NCBI GenBank assembly: GCA_035496255.1
Contig: DATJEU010000070.1
Coordinates: 1 to 64,000 of the forward strand
Direction: 5' to 3'
Origin: Gp6-AA40 sp035496255
GTDB taxonomy: Bacteria > Acidobacteriota > Vicinamibacteria > Vicinamibacterales > UBA2999
Length of the DNA: 64,000 nt
Part shown: one piece after another, positions 35,461 to 43,762 of the stretch
Numbering within the stretch: position 1 is the stretch's first letter
Layout: every line of letters starts with the position of its first letter
Notes under the pieces: model-generated
What the model saw: only the letters and a program-made list of their open reading frames with translations
What the model was told of the DNA's origin: nothing
The model's database searches: none
Position numbers and translations under genes: made by a program

Positions 35461-36897
35461 ATGGCGTCGGAAGACGATCAGGCTCGGCTCAACCCGGGCG
35501 CGACGTCTGCAGCGGGCGACGTCCGCCTGAATGTGGACCCTGCGTACGACGTTGCGGTGATCGGTGGCGGGTTCGCCGGGCTCAGTGCTGCCACTCTGCT
35601 CGCGCAGCAGCGGCGGCGCGTTGTCGTACTGGAGGCGAGGCCGGGTCTCGGCGGCCGTGCCACGGCGTTCACGGACCCGGCCACCGGCGAGCGCGTCGAC
35701 AACGGCCAGCACATCGTCATCGGCGGCTATCACGAGACGTTCGCCTTCCTGCGGCGGATTGGCCGCGGTGACGCGATCGCCCTGCAATCGCGACTGTCGG
35801 TCGGCTTCGTCGATCGAGACGGGGTGCGCTCCACGCTCGAGTGTCCCGACTGGCCGGTGCCGTTTGATCTGCTCGGGGGACTGATCGGGTGGAGCGCATT
35901 GACGTGGCGCGATCGGCTGGCCGCGCTCCGCATGCTGACTGCCGTCCGCAGCGCCAGCAAGGCAGGAAGGGCGCGCACCGCCGCGAAGGATCGCGGGCCG
36001 CTCACGGTACGCGAGTGGCTCGTCCACCACGGCCAGACGTCACGGCTGATCGAATTGCTGTGGGAGCCGCTCGCGGTCGCCGCGCTCAACGAGTCGATCG
36101 ACGTCGCGGCGCCGCAACCTTTTGCGACGGTGCTGGCGCGGATGTTCGGCGGGCGCCGGGGAGACGCCTCGCTCGGCCTGCCGCGGCTGCCACTCGACGA
36201 GGTCTACGCGGGTCCGGCACGCGAGTTCATCGAAGCTCGCGAGGGCGAGGTCCACACCACGGCACCCGCGCGAATCACTTTCGATCCGGCCATCCGGGTC
36301 AGCGTGCGCGGCCAGACGATTCCCTGCCGCGCGGTCATCTGTGCCGTCCCGTGGTTTGCGCTGCCTGATGTTCTCGCGCCGAGTGATGCGCTGCGGCCGC
36401 TGCTCGACGCCGCGGCGGCCACGCCGGCCTCTCCGATCGTGACGGTCAATCTCTGGCTCGATCGTCCCGTGCTCGACACGATGTTTCTCGGGCTCCCTGG
36501 CCGGGCGATGCAATGGGTGTTCGACAAGCGCGCGCTGTTCGGCGACCAGTCGGCGCACCTGTCGCTGGTCTCGAGCGGCGCATCCGAACTGGTCGCCCGT
36601 ACGAATCAGGACATCATCGATCTTGCATGGTCCGAGCTGACAGCGGCACTCCCTGCCGCTCGTGACGCGGGCGTCCGGCGCGCCATTGTCGTCCGCGAGA
36701 AGCGCGCGAGCTTTTCGATGGCCGCCGGCCTGCCCGACCGGCCGGCGACACAAACGCCGGTGGCAAACCTGTTTCTGGCGGGCGACTGGATCGATACCGG
36801 CCTCCCCGCTACGATCGAGAGCGCCGTCGTCAGCGGCCACGCCGCCGCGGGCGCGGCGCAGCAGTACCTCACGCGATTGGACACGCGCACACCGTGA
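35461..36897 (+). CDS. hpnE: hydroxysqualene dehydroxylase
   Basis: 478 residues from ATG 35461. FAD-binding YDVAVIGGGFAGLSAATLLAQ (about 30-50), GGRATAFTDPATGERVDNGQHIVIGGYHE (the VDNGQH motif is typical of HpnE), and a C-terminal LFLAGDWIDTGLPATIESAVVSGHAAA FAD motif. It removes the hydroxyl group from hydroxysqualene to give squalene. It completes the hpnCDE set and runs 10 bases into thiI. Confidence 0.94.
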   Translation: MASEDDQARLNPGATSAAGDVRLNVDPAYDVAVIGGGFAGLSAATLLAQQRRRVVVLEARPGLGGRATAFTDPATGERVDNGQHIVIGGYHETFAFLRRIGRGDAIALQSRLSVGFVDRDGVRSTLECPDWPVPFDLLGGLIGWSALTWRDRLAALRMLTAVRSASKAGRARTAAKDRGPLTVREWLVHHGQTSRLIELLWEPLAVAALNESIDVAAPQPFATVLARMFGGRRGDASLGLPRLPLDEVYAGPAREFIEAREGEVHTTAPARITFDPAIRVSVRGQTIPCRAVICAVPWFALPDVLAPSDALRPLLDAAAATPASPIVTVNLWLDRPVLDTMFLGLPGRAMQWVFDKRALFGDQSAHLSLVSSGASELVARTNQDIIDLAWSELTAALPAARDAGVRRAIVVREKRASFSMAAGLPDRPATQTPVANLFLAGDWIDTGLPATIESAVVSGHAAAGAAQQYLTRLDTRTP

Positions 36898-36907
36898 ATC
36901 CGCATCC

Positions 36908-38137
36908 ATGAATTCCGTCGTCGTTCACTACCAGGAGATCGCGCTCAAGGGGAAGAACCGGCCGTGGTTCCTCGGCCGCCTCGTGCGCAACCTCCGGCAC
37001 GCGTTGTCCGATCTCGACGTGACCGCCGTCCGCGCGCTGATGGGCCGGATCGAGATCGTGCTGGGCGAGAAGGCCGCGCTCGACGAGGTCAGCGAACGTC
37101 TTCGCCGCACCTTCGGCATCGCCAACTTTTCCTACGCCCGCCGCGCTCCACTCGACGTCGACGCGATTGCGGCCGCGATTCTGACCGACCTTGGCGACAG
37201 GACCTGCGACAGCTTTCGTGTATCGGTGCGGCGCGCGGACAAGCGTTTTCCGTTGACCTCCCCTCAGGCCGAGCGTGAGATTGGCGGGCGCATCAAGGCG
37301 GCGCGCGGCTGGCGCGTCGATCTGTCGAACCCCGGGTTCACGATTCACGTCGAGTTGCTGACGAACGAAGCGTTCTACTTCTTTGGCAAGGAGCGCGGTC
37401 CCGGTGGTTTGCCGATGGGCACGGCAGGACCGGTCACGTGTCTGCTCTCCGGCGGAATCGATTCCCCTGTCGCCGCACATCGCTTGATGAAGCGCGGCTG
37501 CAGGGTCACGTTCGTTCACTTCCACAGCTATCCAATCCTGTCGCGAGCGTCGCAGGAGAAGGCGCGCGAGCTCGTCCAGCTGCTGACGAGATGGCAGCAC
37601 CATTCGCGGCTGTATCTCGTCGCGTTCGGCGAGATCCAGCAGCAGGTTGTGCTCGGCGTACCGGGGCCGATGCGGGTGGTCGTCTATCGGCGATTGATGC
37701 TTCGCATCGCGGAGCGCATTGCCCGCAGCCGCCGCGCCCACGCACTGATCACCGGCGACGTCGTCGGACAGGTTGCGTCGCAGACGCTCGAGAACCTCGC
37801 CGTCGTCGGGGACGTGGCAACGCTGCCAATCTTCAGGCCGCTCATCGGGATGGACAAGGACGAGATCATGGCCGAGGCGATGAAGCTCGGTACGTATCCG
37901 ATTTCGATCATCCCGGATCAGGACTGCTGCACCTTGTTCACGCCGCGCAACCCGTTGACGCGTGCGCGCCTCGCGGACATCGAGGCCGCCGAACGTGCGC
38001 TGCCAATCGAGGAGCTGGTGGAGCGTGCCGTGCGCGACGCCGTGGCCGAGGACTTCGAATTTCCGATTCTTCGTAGGGGCGAGTCTTCAGACCCGCCCCC
38101 GCGACCGTCAGGTCGCGGTGGTAGCATGGCCTGTTAA
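36908..38137 (+). CDS. thiI: tRNA 4-thiouridine synthetase ThiI, without rhodanese domain
   Basis: 409 residues from ATG 36908. N-terminal ferredoxin-like/THUMP region (about 1-165), PP-loop CLLSGGIDSPVAAHRLMKRG (about 178-197) and the downstream DQDCCTLFTPRNPLTRARL motif. It makes 4-thiouridine at tRNA position 8. E. coli ThiI has a C-terminal rhodanese domain; this protein lacks it, as in many bacteria. The last roughly 20 residues (RRGESSDPPPRPSGRGG) are encoded by REP palindromes, so the natural end has probably been replaced. Confidence 0.93.
   Translation: MNSVVVHYQEIALKGKNRPWFLGRLVRNLRHALSDLDVTAVRALMGRIEIVLGEKAALDEVSERLRRTFGIANFSYARRAPLDVDAIAAAILTDLGDRTCDSFRVSVRRADKRFPLTSPQAEREIGGRIKAARGWRVDLSNPGFTIHVELLTNEAFYFFGKERGPGGLPMGTAGPVTCLLSGGIDSPVAAHRLMKRGCRVTFVHFHSYPILSRASQEKARELVQLLTRWQHHSRLYLVAFGEIQQQVVLGVPGPMRVVVYRRLMLRIAERIARSRRAHALITGDVVGQVASQTLENLAVVGDVATLPIFRPLIGMDKDEIMAEAMKLGTYPISIIPDQDCCTLFTPRNPLTRARLADIEAAERALPIEELVERAVRDAVAEDFEFPILRRGESSDPPPRPSGRGGSMAC
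38073..38116. repeat. REP-like palindromes forming the 3' end of thiI
   Basis: GTAGGGGCGAGTCT/AGACCCGCCCC (38073-38099, one mismatch in the stem) is followed by GCGACC-GTCA-GGTCGC (38101-38116). The pair is translated in frame at the ThiI C-terminus; the stop codon is 19 bases further on. Confidence 0.75.
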
Positions 38138-38152
38138 GGAGAGAGTGACATC

Positions 38153-39223
38153 GTGGCTACTGTGAGCAGCACGAGCAGCATCGAGGCGATTCTGGGTGGC
38201 GACGCCAGCCTCCTGCAGCACGAGTGCAGGACGATTCCGAAGGAACAGCTCCATCTGCCGGGCCCGGATTTTGTCGACCGGATTGTCGCGGCGACCGATC
38301 GCTCATCGCGTGTGCTCGGCGCGCTCCAGCAGTTGCTCAACACCGGCCGCCTGGGCGGCACGGGCTACGTCTCGATTCTGCCGGTGGATCAGGGCATCGA
38401 GCATTCGGCCGGCGCGTCGTTCGCTCCGAACCCGTCGTACTTCGATCCCGAGAACATCGTCAAGCTGGCGATCGAGGGCGGCTGCAACGCTGTGGCGTCG
38501 ACGCTCGGTGTGCTCGGCGCGGTCAGCCGCAAGTACGCGCACCGCATTCCGTTCCTGGTGAAGCTGAATCACAACGAGTTCCTCTCCTACCCCAACGCGT
38601 ACGACCAGATCAAGTTCGCCAGCGTCAGGCAGGCATTCGACATGGGCGCATTGGGTGTGGGCGCGACGATCTACTTCGGGTCGGAAGAATCGCGACGGCA
38701 GATCGTCGAAGTGTCCGAGCTGTTCCATCATGCCCATGAACTCGGTCTGTTCACGGTGTTGTGGTGTTACACGCGCAACGCGGCGTTCAAGACCAAGGAG
38801 CATGATTATCACCTCGCCGCGGACCTTACGGGTCAGGCCAATCACCTCGGCGTCACCATCGAGGCGGACATCATCAAGCAGAAGCTGCCGGAGGTGTACG
38901 AGGGCGGCTTCACCGCGCTCAATTTCGGCAAGACGAGTAAGGCGGTTTACGAGAAACTCACGACGCCGAACCCGATCGACATGACCCGCTATCAGCTCGC
39001 GAACTGCTACATGGGGCGGGCGCCGCTGATCAACTCAGGCGGGGCGTCCGCCGGTCAGACCGACCTCAAGGAAGCCGTGAAGACCGCCGTGATCAACAAG
39101 CGCGCCGGCGGCGCCGGCCTGATCTCCGGCCGCAAGGCGTTCCAGCGTCCGATGCAGGAGGGCGTCGCGCTCCTCAACGCGATCCAGGACGTTTACAAGT
39201 CGTCCGAGATCACGATCGCGTAG
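38153..39223 (+). CDS. fbaB: class I fructose-bisphosphate aldolase (DhnA/FbaB type)
   Basis: 356 residues, GTG start at 38153 preceded by a strong AAGGAGAG site. Motifs: ILPVDQGIEHSAGASFAPNP, GGCNAVASTLGVLGAVSRKYAHRIPFLVKLNHNEFLSYP (Schiff-base Lys in the VKLNHNE strand region), and GAGLISGRKAFQRPMQEGVALLNAIQDVY. The class I FbaB type splits fructose 1,6-bisphosphate and is common in archaea and some bacteria. The last 14 bases overlap the convergent NUDIX gene. Confidence 0.93.
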   Translation: MATVSSTSSIEAILGGDASLLQHECRTIPKEQLHLPGPDFVDRIVAATDRSSRVLGALQQLLNTGRLGGTGYVSILPVDQGIEHSAGASFAPNPSYFDPENIVKLAIEGGCNAVASTLGVLGAVSRKYAHRIPFLVKLNHNEFLSYPNAYDQIKFASVRQAFDMGALGVGATIYFGSEESRRQIVEVSELFHHAHELGLFTVLWCYTRNAAFKTKEHDYHLAADLTGQANHLGVTIEADIIKQKLPEVYEGGFTALNFGKTSKAVYEKLTTPNPIDMTRYQLANCYMGRAPLINSGGASAGQTDLKEAVKTAVINKRAGGAGLISGRKAFQRPMQEGVALLNAIQDVYKSSEITIA

Positions 39224-39752
39224 CAGCGGCCAGGAATTCTCGCAGCCCCTCTTGCGTGCTGCGGAACGCGAGATCATCCCACGGGATTTCCTCGGGCGCG
39301 AAGAACCTGGCCTCGAGCCCTTCGTCATCGCATCCCAGGCAGCCGCCGGTCATGGTCGCGGCGTAAACGATGATCACCGGCGCTCGCCCGGGATACGAAT
39401 ACACGTTCACGAGGCGGTCGATGCGGATGTCGAGGCCGGCTTCCTCGCGCGCCTCGCGCACGGCCGCCACCATCACTTCCTCGCCGCGATCGACGTAACC
39501 GCCGGGAAACACCCATTTGCCGTACCCGGGGTCGATGGCCCGGCGGACCAGGACGATCTGGTTCTGCTCGTTGACGATGATCGTGCCGACGGCAACCTTG
39601 GGATCGAGATAGAACACGAATCCGCAGCGGCCGCACACCAGCCGCTCGGGCTCGTGGGCTCTGAGCAGGCGCGACTCCAGTGTCCCGCCGCAGACGGGGC
39701 AATGGCTGAAGACCGGATCGTGATGGTGCGGCACCCTATAATCTTGCGTCAT
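39210..39752 (-). CDS. NUDIX hydrolase with N-terminal zinc ribbon
   Basis: 180 residues from ATG 39752. Zinc ribbon HCPVCGGTL...VCGRCGF (about 17-45), then the NUDIX box GGYVDRGEEVMVAAVREAREEAGL. The zinc-ribbon plus NUDIX layout is found in ADP-ribose or NADH pyrophosphatase-like proteins (NudC relatives), but the QPWPFPxS motif of NudC is not seen, so substrate is open. Its start codon shares CATG with the divergent def gene. Confidence 0.88.
   Translation of the reverse strand: MTQDYRVPHHHDPVFSHCPVCGGTLESRLLRAHEPERLVCGRCGFVFYLDPKVAVGTIIVNEQNQIVLVRRAIDPGYGKWVFPGGYVDRGEEVMVAAVREAREEAGLDIRIDRLVNVYSYPGRAPVIIVYAATMTGGCLGCDDEGLEARFFAPEEIPWDDLAFRSTQEGLREFLAAATRS
39737..39742 (+). promoter_or_regulatory. 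-10 box TATAAT, 8 bases before the def start
   Basis: Perfect TATAAT followed by CTTGCGTC and the ATG at 39751. It lies inside the coding region of the divergent NUDIX gene. No Shine-Dalgarno sequence fits, so def is probably leaderless. Confidence 0.55.
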
Positions 39753-39753
39753 G
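39750..39753. other. second CATG used as two divergent start codons
   Basis: NUDIX starts at 39752 (minus) and def at 39751 (plus) on the same CATG, exactly as at 29376-29379. Confidence 0.6.
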
Positions 39754-40278
39754 TCGATTTTGAAAGTGGCGCGCATGGGCCACCCGGTCCTTCGCACGTG
39801 CGCCCGCGCGCTCGAGCCTGCCATTCTCAAGGGTTCTTCCACTCAGAAATTGATTGACGACATGCTCGAGACGATGCACGAGTATCACGGCGTCGGGCTC
39901 GCGGCGCCGCAGGTGCACGAGGAAGTGAGGCTGTTCGTCGCGCTGCTGGACGAAGATCCCGGCCCCGACAGCGATGCCGTTGTGGTTGTCAACCCGGAGA
40001 TCGTTCCGAACGGCCAGGACAAGGCCGAGGGCTGGGAGGGGTGCCTGAGTATTCCTGACATCCGCGGCCTGGTGCCGCGCTTCACCGACATCACCCTGAA
40101 GGCGCTCGATCGCAACGGCAAGAAGGTCGAGTACCGGCTGAAGCAGTTCGCGGCTCGCGTCGCGCAGCACGAGACCGATCATCTCCACGGCGTGCTCTTC
40201 TTCGATCGCATGACCTCATTTCAATCGCTGACGTTCCTCGACGAGTACTCGCGGTATCACTCGAAGGACGAGGACTGA
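39751..40278 (+). CDS. def: peptide deformylase
   Basis: 175 residues. All three motifs are intact: GVGLAAPQV (47-55), EGCLSIP (96-102, metal-binding Cys98) and QHETDHL (His140, catalytic Glu141, His144). It removes the formyl group from new proteins. The usual neighbour fmt is absent. Perfect TATAAT 8 bases upstream suggests leaderless translation. Confidence 0.97.
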   Translation: MSILKVARMGHPVLRTCARALEPAILKGSSTQKLIDDMLETMHEYHGVGLAAPQVHEEVRLFVALLDEDPGPDSDAVVVVNPEIVPNGQDKAEGWEGCLSIPDIRGLVPRFTDITLKALDRNGKKVEYRLKQFAARVAQHETDHLHGVLFFDRMTSFQSLTFLDEYSRYHSKDED

Positions 40279-40330
40279 TTCGAAATCCCGAGTCCCAAAT
40301 CCCAAAGACCCAATCGCAAGGCGTCGGGCG
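40279..40330. repeat. decayed CCCAAATCCCAA-type repeat arm
   Basis: AATCCCGAGTCCCAAATCCCAAAGACCCAA lies after def; only left arms are clear. Family resemblance to the CTCCCAA element, weaker than copies C, E and F. Confidence 0.35.
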
Positions 40331-40335
40331 GCGAA

Positions 40336-40341
40336 TATAAT
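40336..40341 (+). promoter_or_regulatory. -10 box TATAAT before the ThyX-like gene
   Basis: TATAAT, then 10 bases containing GAGG, then the GTG at 40352. Confidence 0.5.
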
Positions 40342-40351
40342 CAGAGGTCCC

Positions 40352-41890
40352 GTGCATCTCGACAGCGGCTCACCGGTCATCACGCTCAGAACCGCTCCGA
40401 CGTCGCCGTTCGATGGTGCGATTGCCGCGGCGCGAACCTGCTACTCGCCGCGGGTCATCGGTACAACCGAAGTTACCGAAAATCAGCGCAACACCATCGG
40501 CGGCCTCACGTTCGACGCCGGCCACCACACCGTTTATCAGCACGCGAATTTCGAGTTCGGCCTCGAGAACATCTCGCGCCAGTTCGTCTGGGCGTTCCTG
40601 CACTCGTACCCGTTCTACAACTCGGAGCAATCCAGCCAGCGCTACGTCAAGCTGAAAGAGCCGCGTGCGTTCGTTCCGCCGATCGACGGTGAGGCGCGTG
40701 CCGTGTACGAAGCCGCCGTGCTGCGCGCGTGGGAACGCTACGCCGAGCTCTCGGCCCTGCTGAAGGACGACGCGCACGCGATTCTCCGTGAGCTGCGCCA
40801 CGTGCGCGCGACAACGAATCCGGAACGGCTGAAGCAGATCGAAAAGGACGCCGAGAAGCGGGCGATCGAGACGGCCCGTTACGTGATTCCGATCGCGGCG
40901 TTCACGTCGATGGTGCACACGATCTCCGGCATTGTGCTCCACCGGCTGCTGCGGATGATCAACACGGGCGACGCACCGCACGAGGCGCGCGTCGTGATCG
41001 GCGAGATGGTGCGGCTGGTGAAGGAGTGGGATCCCTACTTCTTCGACAAGGTCGGCCTGGCGCCGATCGAGGAGTCGGACGTTCCGGAGGCTGGCTTCCC
41101 ACGCCCGAAGGGCGGCGCCGATCGGTTCGCCGACAGGTTCGACGCGCGGTTGCACGGCCGCTGGTCTCGTCTGCGCGACACCTCGCCAGACGCCGAGGAC
41201 GTCGTCGCCGAGTCGGTGCGCGCCACCTTCGGGCTGACGGCCGAGGAGATGAGTGACGACGAGGCACTCGACCGGGTCATGAACCCGGCACGCAATCGCT
41301 ACCGCCTCGACGTGCTCAACGTGTCGTATCACTCGCCATTGATGCGGTCGCTGCACCACGCGAACTACGTGTTCGAGAAGCGACTGAGTCACACCGCGGA
41401 TTCGCAGGACCAGCGTCACCGCATGGTCCCGGCGTCGCGTCCGCTGATGACGTTTGCCGACACGATGCGTCCGGACTACGTCACGCCACGGTTGATCGCC
41501 GCGAACCCGCGCGCAAGCGCGGTTTACGAGGCGGCGATGCGCGAGGCCTGGGACGCCAAGAACCGGCTGCTGGCACTCGGCGTGCCGCTCGAGTTCGCGC
41601 TCTACGTGCTGCCGAACGCCAAGACGCTGCGGTTCGTCGAGTCGGGCTCACTCCTCGCGCTGCTGCACAAGTGGACGCTGCGCACCTGCTTCAACGCGCA
41701 GGAAGAGATCTACCTGGCCTCGATGGACGAAATCGAGCAGGTCCGCTCCGCGCATCCGCGCATCGGCCGACACCTTGGCCCGCCCTGCGTGATTCGCAAC
41801 GGCCTGATCTCCCCGCGCTGCACCGAGGGCACCCACTTCTGCGGCGTGCCGGTGTGGAAGGACTTCCCGGCTGCCGTGCGTCGACTCTGA
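40352..41890 (+). CDS. double-length ThyX-like (FAD-dependent thymidylate synthase) protein
   Basis: 512 residues with a GTG start, about twice the usual ThyX length (about 220-260). Two ThyX-like halves are visible: the first with FEFGLENISRQFVWAFLHSYPFYNSEQSSQRYV, keeping the EQSSQRY part of the signature, and the second with NYVFEKRLSHTADSQDQRHRMVPASRP, keeping the RHR part. The single-chain ThyX signature RHRxxSxNExSxRY is thus split over two halves. It may still make dTMP from dUMP, methylene-THF and FAD, with a composite site; otherwise it could have a related but different role. No thyA is in the window. Confidence 0.75.
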   Translation: MHLDSGSPVITLRTAPTSPFDGAIAAARTCYSPRVIGTTEVTENQRNTIGGLTFDAGHHTVYQHANFEFGLENISRQFVWAFLHSYPFYNSEQSSQRYVKLKEPRAFVPPIDGEARAVYEAAVLRAWERYAELSALLKDDAHAILRELRHVRATTNPERLKQIEKDAEKRAIETARYVIPIAAFTSMVHTISGIVLHRLLRMINTGDAPHEARVVIGEMVRLVKEWDPYFFDKVGLAPIEESDVPEAGFPRPKGGADRFADRFDARLHGRWSRLRDTSPDAEDVVAESVRATFGLTAEEMSDDEALDRVMNPARNRYRLDVLNVSYHSPLMRSLHHANYVFEKRLSHTADSQDQRHRMVPASRPLMTFADTMRPDYVTPRLIAANPRASAVYEAAMREAWDAKNRLLALGVPLEFALYVLPNAKTLRFVESGSLLALLHKWTLRTCFNAQEEIYLASMDEIEQVRSAHPRIGRHLGPPCVIRNGLISPRCTEGTHFCGVPVWKDFPAAVRRL

Positions 41891-41892
41891 AG

Positions 41893-41999
41893 AACTCCCA
41901 ACATCCGACGCGTGACCAACTCCCAACTGCCAACCGCGCCGCCCCGGCTCGCAGCGCCTAGGGAGTTGGACCGCCGTCCGCCGTTGGGGGCTGGGAATT
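41893..41999. repeat. CTCCCAA/TTGGGAG nested palindrome, copy E
   Basis: Left arms GAACTCCCAAC and CCAACTCCCAAC; right arms GGGAGTTGG and CGTTGGGGGCTGGGAA. It lies between the ThyX-like and Pcs-like genes, which are on the same strand. Confidence 0.75.
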
Positions 42000-42006
42000 A
42001 AGTCCT

Positions 42007-42726
42007 GTGCTCCTCCTCGCCTGGCTTGTGCATCTCTACACCGCCAGCGGTCTGGTTCTCGCCTTTCTCGCCACGCTTGCCGTTCTGGATCACGACTATC
42101 GGACGGCGTTCTTCTGGCTTGCCGTGCAGGTCATCGTCGATGCGACCGACGGTCTGTTCGCGCGCGCCGTTCGCGTGAAAGAGCGCGTGCCCTGGTTCAA
42201 CGGTGCCAAGCTCGATGACATCGTCGATTACCTGACGTACGTGTTCGTGCCGGCGCTGTTCGTGTGGGAGTCGCTGATCGTGCCGTCGCCGTTGGCGCTG
42301 GCGATTGCGTCCGCGATGCTGCTCGCGAGCGGTTACGGCTTCAATCGCGACGACGCCAAGACCGCGGATCACTTTTTCACCGGCTTCCCGTCGTACTGGA
42401 ACATCGTCGTCTTCTATCTGTGGATCGGGGCGTGGCCGCAGCGAGTCAACGCGGCGATTCTCATTGTGTTGATTGCGCTGGTGTTCGTGCCGGTGCGCTA
42501 CATCTACCCGTCGCGCATGCCGATGTGGCGGGTGCCGACGAACGTGCTCGGGGCGGTGTGGGGTGCGCTGATTCTGATGATGCTGTGGGAGTATCCGGCG
42601 GTTCCGCGGGGTGTATTCCTCGCGTCGTGGGTCTTTCCAGCCTACTACCTGGTGATGTCCGCCGTCTGTCACAGGCAGACCATAAAGGTCCGCCCTGCAG
42701 ATGTCGCTACCGTCAAGAACCACTGA
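42007..42726 (+). CDS. CDP-alcohol phosphatidyltransferase, phosphatidylcholine-synthase-like
   Basis: 239 residues, GTG start. The CDP-alcohol transferase motif is complete: DGLFARAVRVKERVPWFNG...DDIVD (pattern DGx2ARx8Gx3Dx3D). The start WLVHLYTASGLVLAFLA and FFTGFPSYWNIVVFYL are typical of the Pcs group, which makes phosphatidylcholine from CDP-diacylglycerol and choline. About 7 membrane segments. The C-terminal tail (HRQTIKVRPADV) is read from a REP palindrome. A phosphatidylserine or other head-group role is possible. Confidence 0.82.
   Translation: MLLLAWLVHLYTASGLVLAFLATLAVLDHDYRTAFFWLAVQVIVDATDGLFARAVRVKERVPWFNGAKLDDIVDYLTYVFVPALFVWESLIVPSPLALAIASAMLLASGYGFNRDDAKTADHFFTGFPSYWNIVVFYLWIGAWPQRVNAAILIVLIALVFVPVRYIYPSRMPMWRVPTNVLGAVWGALILMMLWEYPAVPRGVFLASWVFPAYYLVMSAVCHRQTIKVRPADVATVKNH
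42674..42694. repeat. REP-like palindrome at the 3' end of the Pcs-like gene
   Basis: GGCAGACC-ATAAA-GGTCCGCC, an 8-bp stem with one mismatch, inside the last 18 codons of the Pcs-like gene and just before the next gene's start. Confidence 0.7.
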
Positions 42727-43531
42727 AGGCCTGCGCGTGAACATCGTCCCGATCCATGCAGCCAATCCCGGGCCGATGACCGGCGAGGGAAACTGGACAT
42801 GGTTGCTGCCGGGAACAGAAGCGACGTTGATCGATGCCGGCACGGGGGCGCCACGGCACCTGGCGGCCCTGGATGACGCGCTGCGCGGCGCTCCGCTGGC
42901 GCAGGTGCTCGTCACGCACGCGCATACGGATCACGCGTCCGGGGCGCCGGCGATCGCCACGCGTCACCAGGAAACGAGATTCCGCAAGATGCTCTGGCGC
43001 GAACGTGATGCGAAATGGCCGGTGCCGTACGAGCCGATTGCCGATGGGGACCGCATCGCCGCCGGCGATACGTCACTCGTAGCGATCCACACACCCGGGC
43101 ACGCTCCGGATCACCTGTGTTTCTGGCACGAGGACAGCAGGACGCTCTTCTGCGGCGATCTGGCCGTGAAGGGCGGCACCGTCTGGATTCCGGCGAGCCT
43201 GCAGGGCGATCTCGCGGCGTATCTGGCTTCGCTGGAGCGCGTGATCGCCCTCGCCCCCGCCCGCCTCATGCCCGCGCACGGCCCGGTCATCGAGGAACCG
43301 GAGACGGTCCTGCGCGGTTACATCGATCATCGGCTGGAGCGCGAGCAGCAGATCCTCGACGCCTTGCGACACGGTGATCAGACGCCGGATGAAATCGTCG
43401 CGCGTGTCTACCGCGGACTGAAGCCGCAGCTCCTGCCGATGGCGCAAGAGGGCGTCATTGCGCACCTCGTGAAACTGGAGGCTGAGAGCCGGGTGCGGCA
43501 GGATGCTGATCGCTGGCTGATTGTTGGTTGA
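42701..43531 (+). CDS. MBL-fold hydrolase, LACTB2-like
   Basis: 276 residues from ATG 42701, overlapping the previous gene by 26 bases; a GTG at 42737 is an alternative that avoids most of the overlap. Metal motif THAHTDHASG, then HTPGHAPDHLCFWHEDSRTLFCGDLAVKGGTVWIP and MPAHGPVIE, followed by a C-terminal winged-helix region (RLEREQQILDAL...GLKPQLLPMAQEGVIAHLVKLEAE). This two-part layout matches LACTB2, an RNA endonuclease in mitochondria; bacterial homologues are less well known, so function is open. Confidence 0.88.
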   Translation: MSLPSRTTEGLRVNIVPIHAANPGPMTGEGNWTWLLPGTEATLIDAGTGAPRHLAALDDALRGAPLAQVLVTHAHTDHASGAPAIATRHQETRFRKMLWRERDAKWPVPYEPIADGDRIAAGDTSLVAIHTPGHAPDHLCFWHEDSRTLFCGDLAVKGGTVWIPASLQGDLAAYLASLERVIALAPARLMPAHGPVIEEPETVLRGYIDHRLEREQQILDALRHGDQTPDEIVARVYRGLKPQLLPMAQEGVIAHLVKLEAESRVRQDADRWLIVG

Positions 43532-43536
43532 CGGAG

Positions 43537-43750
43537 ATTGCGAAGGACACGAAGTTCACAACGAAGGCACGAAGCGCACGGAGGCGGTTGCCGGCGTGCG
43601 GGCCGACGGGGCCGCGGCGACCTGAGCCACCGAAGGCGGCCGCCGGCAACCGCTCATGCGCCCAGGTTGCCCGGATGTCTCCGTTCGTCTCCGTTCGCTC
43701 CGTGGCTCCGTGTTGAAACCGTCGCCTCCGTCTCCGCCGTTGCCCGAGGT
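43537..43750. repeat. ACGAAGG/CTCCGTTCG-type intergenic repeat, copy 2
   Basis: Fills the gap before the M20 peptidase gene. It contains CGAAGGACACGAAG-like short repeats, GCGGTTGCCGGCG (43584-43596) pairing perfectly with CGCCGGCAACCGC (43641-43653), and CTCCGTTCGTCTCCGTT (43679-43695), which matches the copy at 25975-25991. Confidence 0.7.
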
Positions 43751-43756
43751 TATGAT
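43751..43756 (+). promoter_or_regulatory. -10-like TATGAT, 6 bases before the M20 peptidase start
   Basis: TATGAT, TCGCTC, then the ATG at 43763. Identical hexamer and spacing to 3249-3254. Leaderless start is likely. Confidence 0.5.
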
Positions 43757-43762
43757 TCGCTC

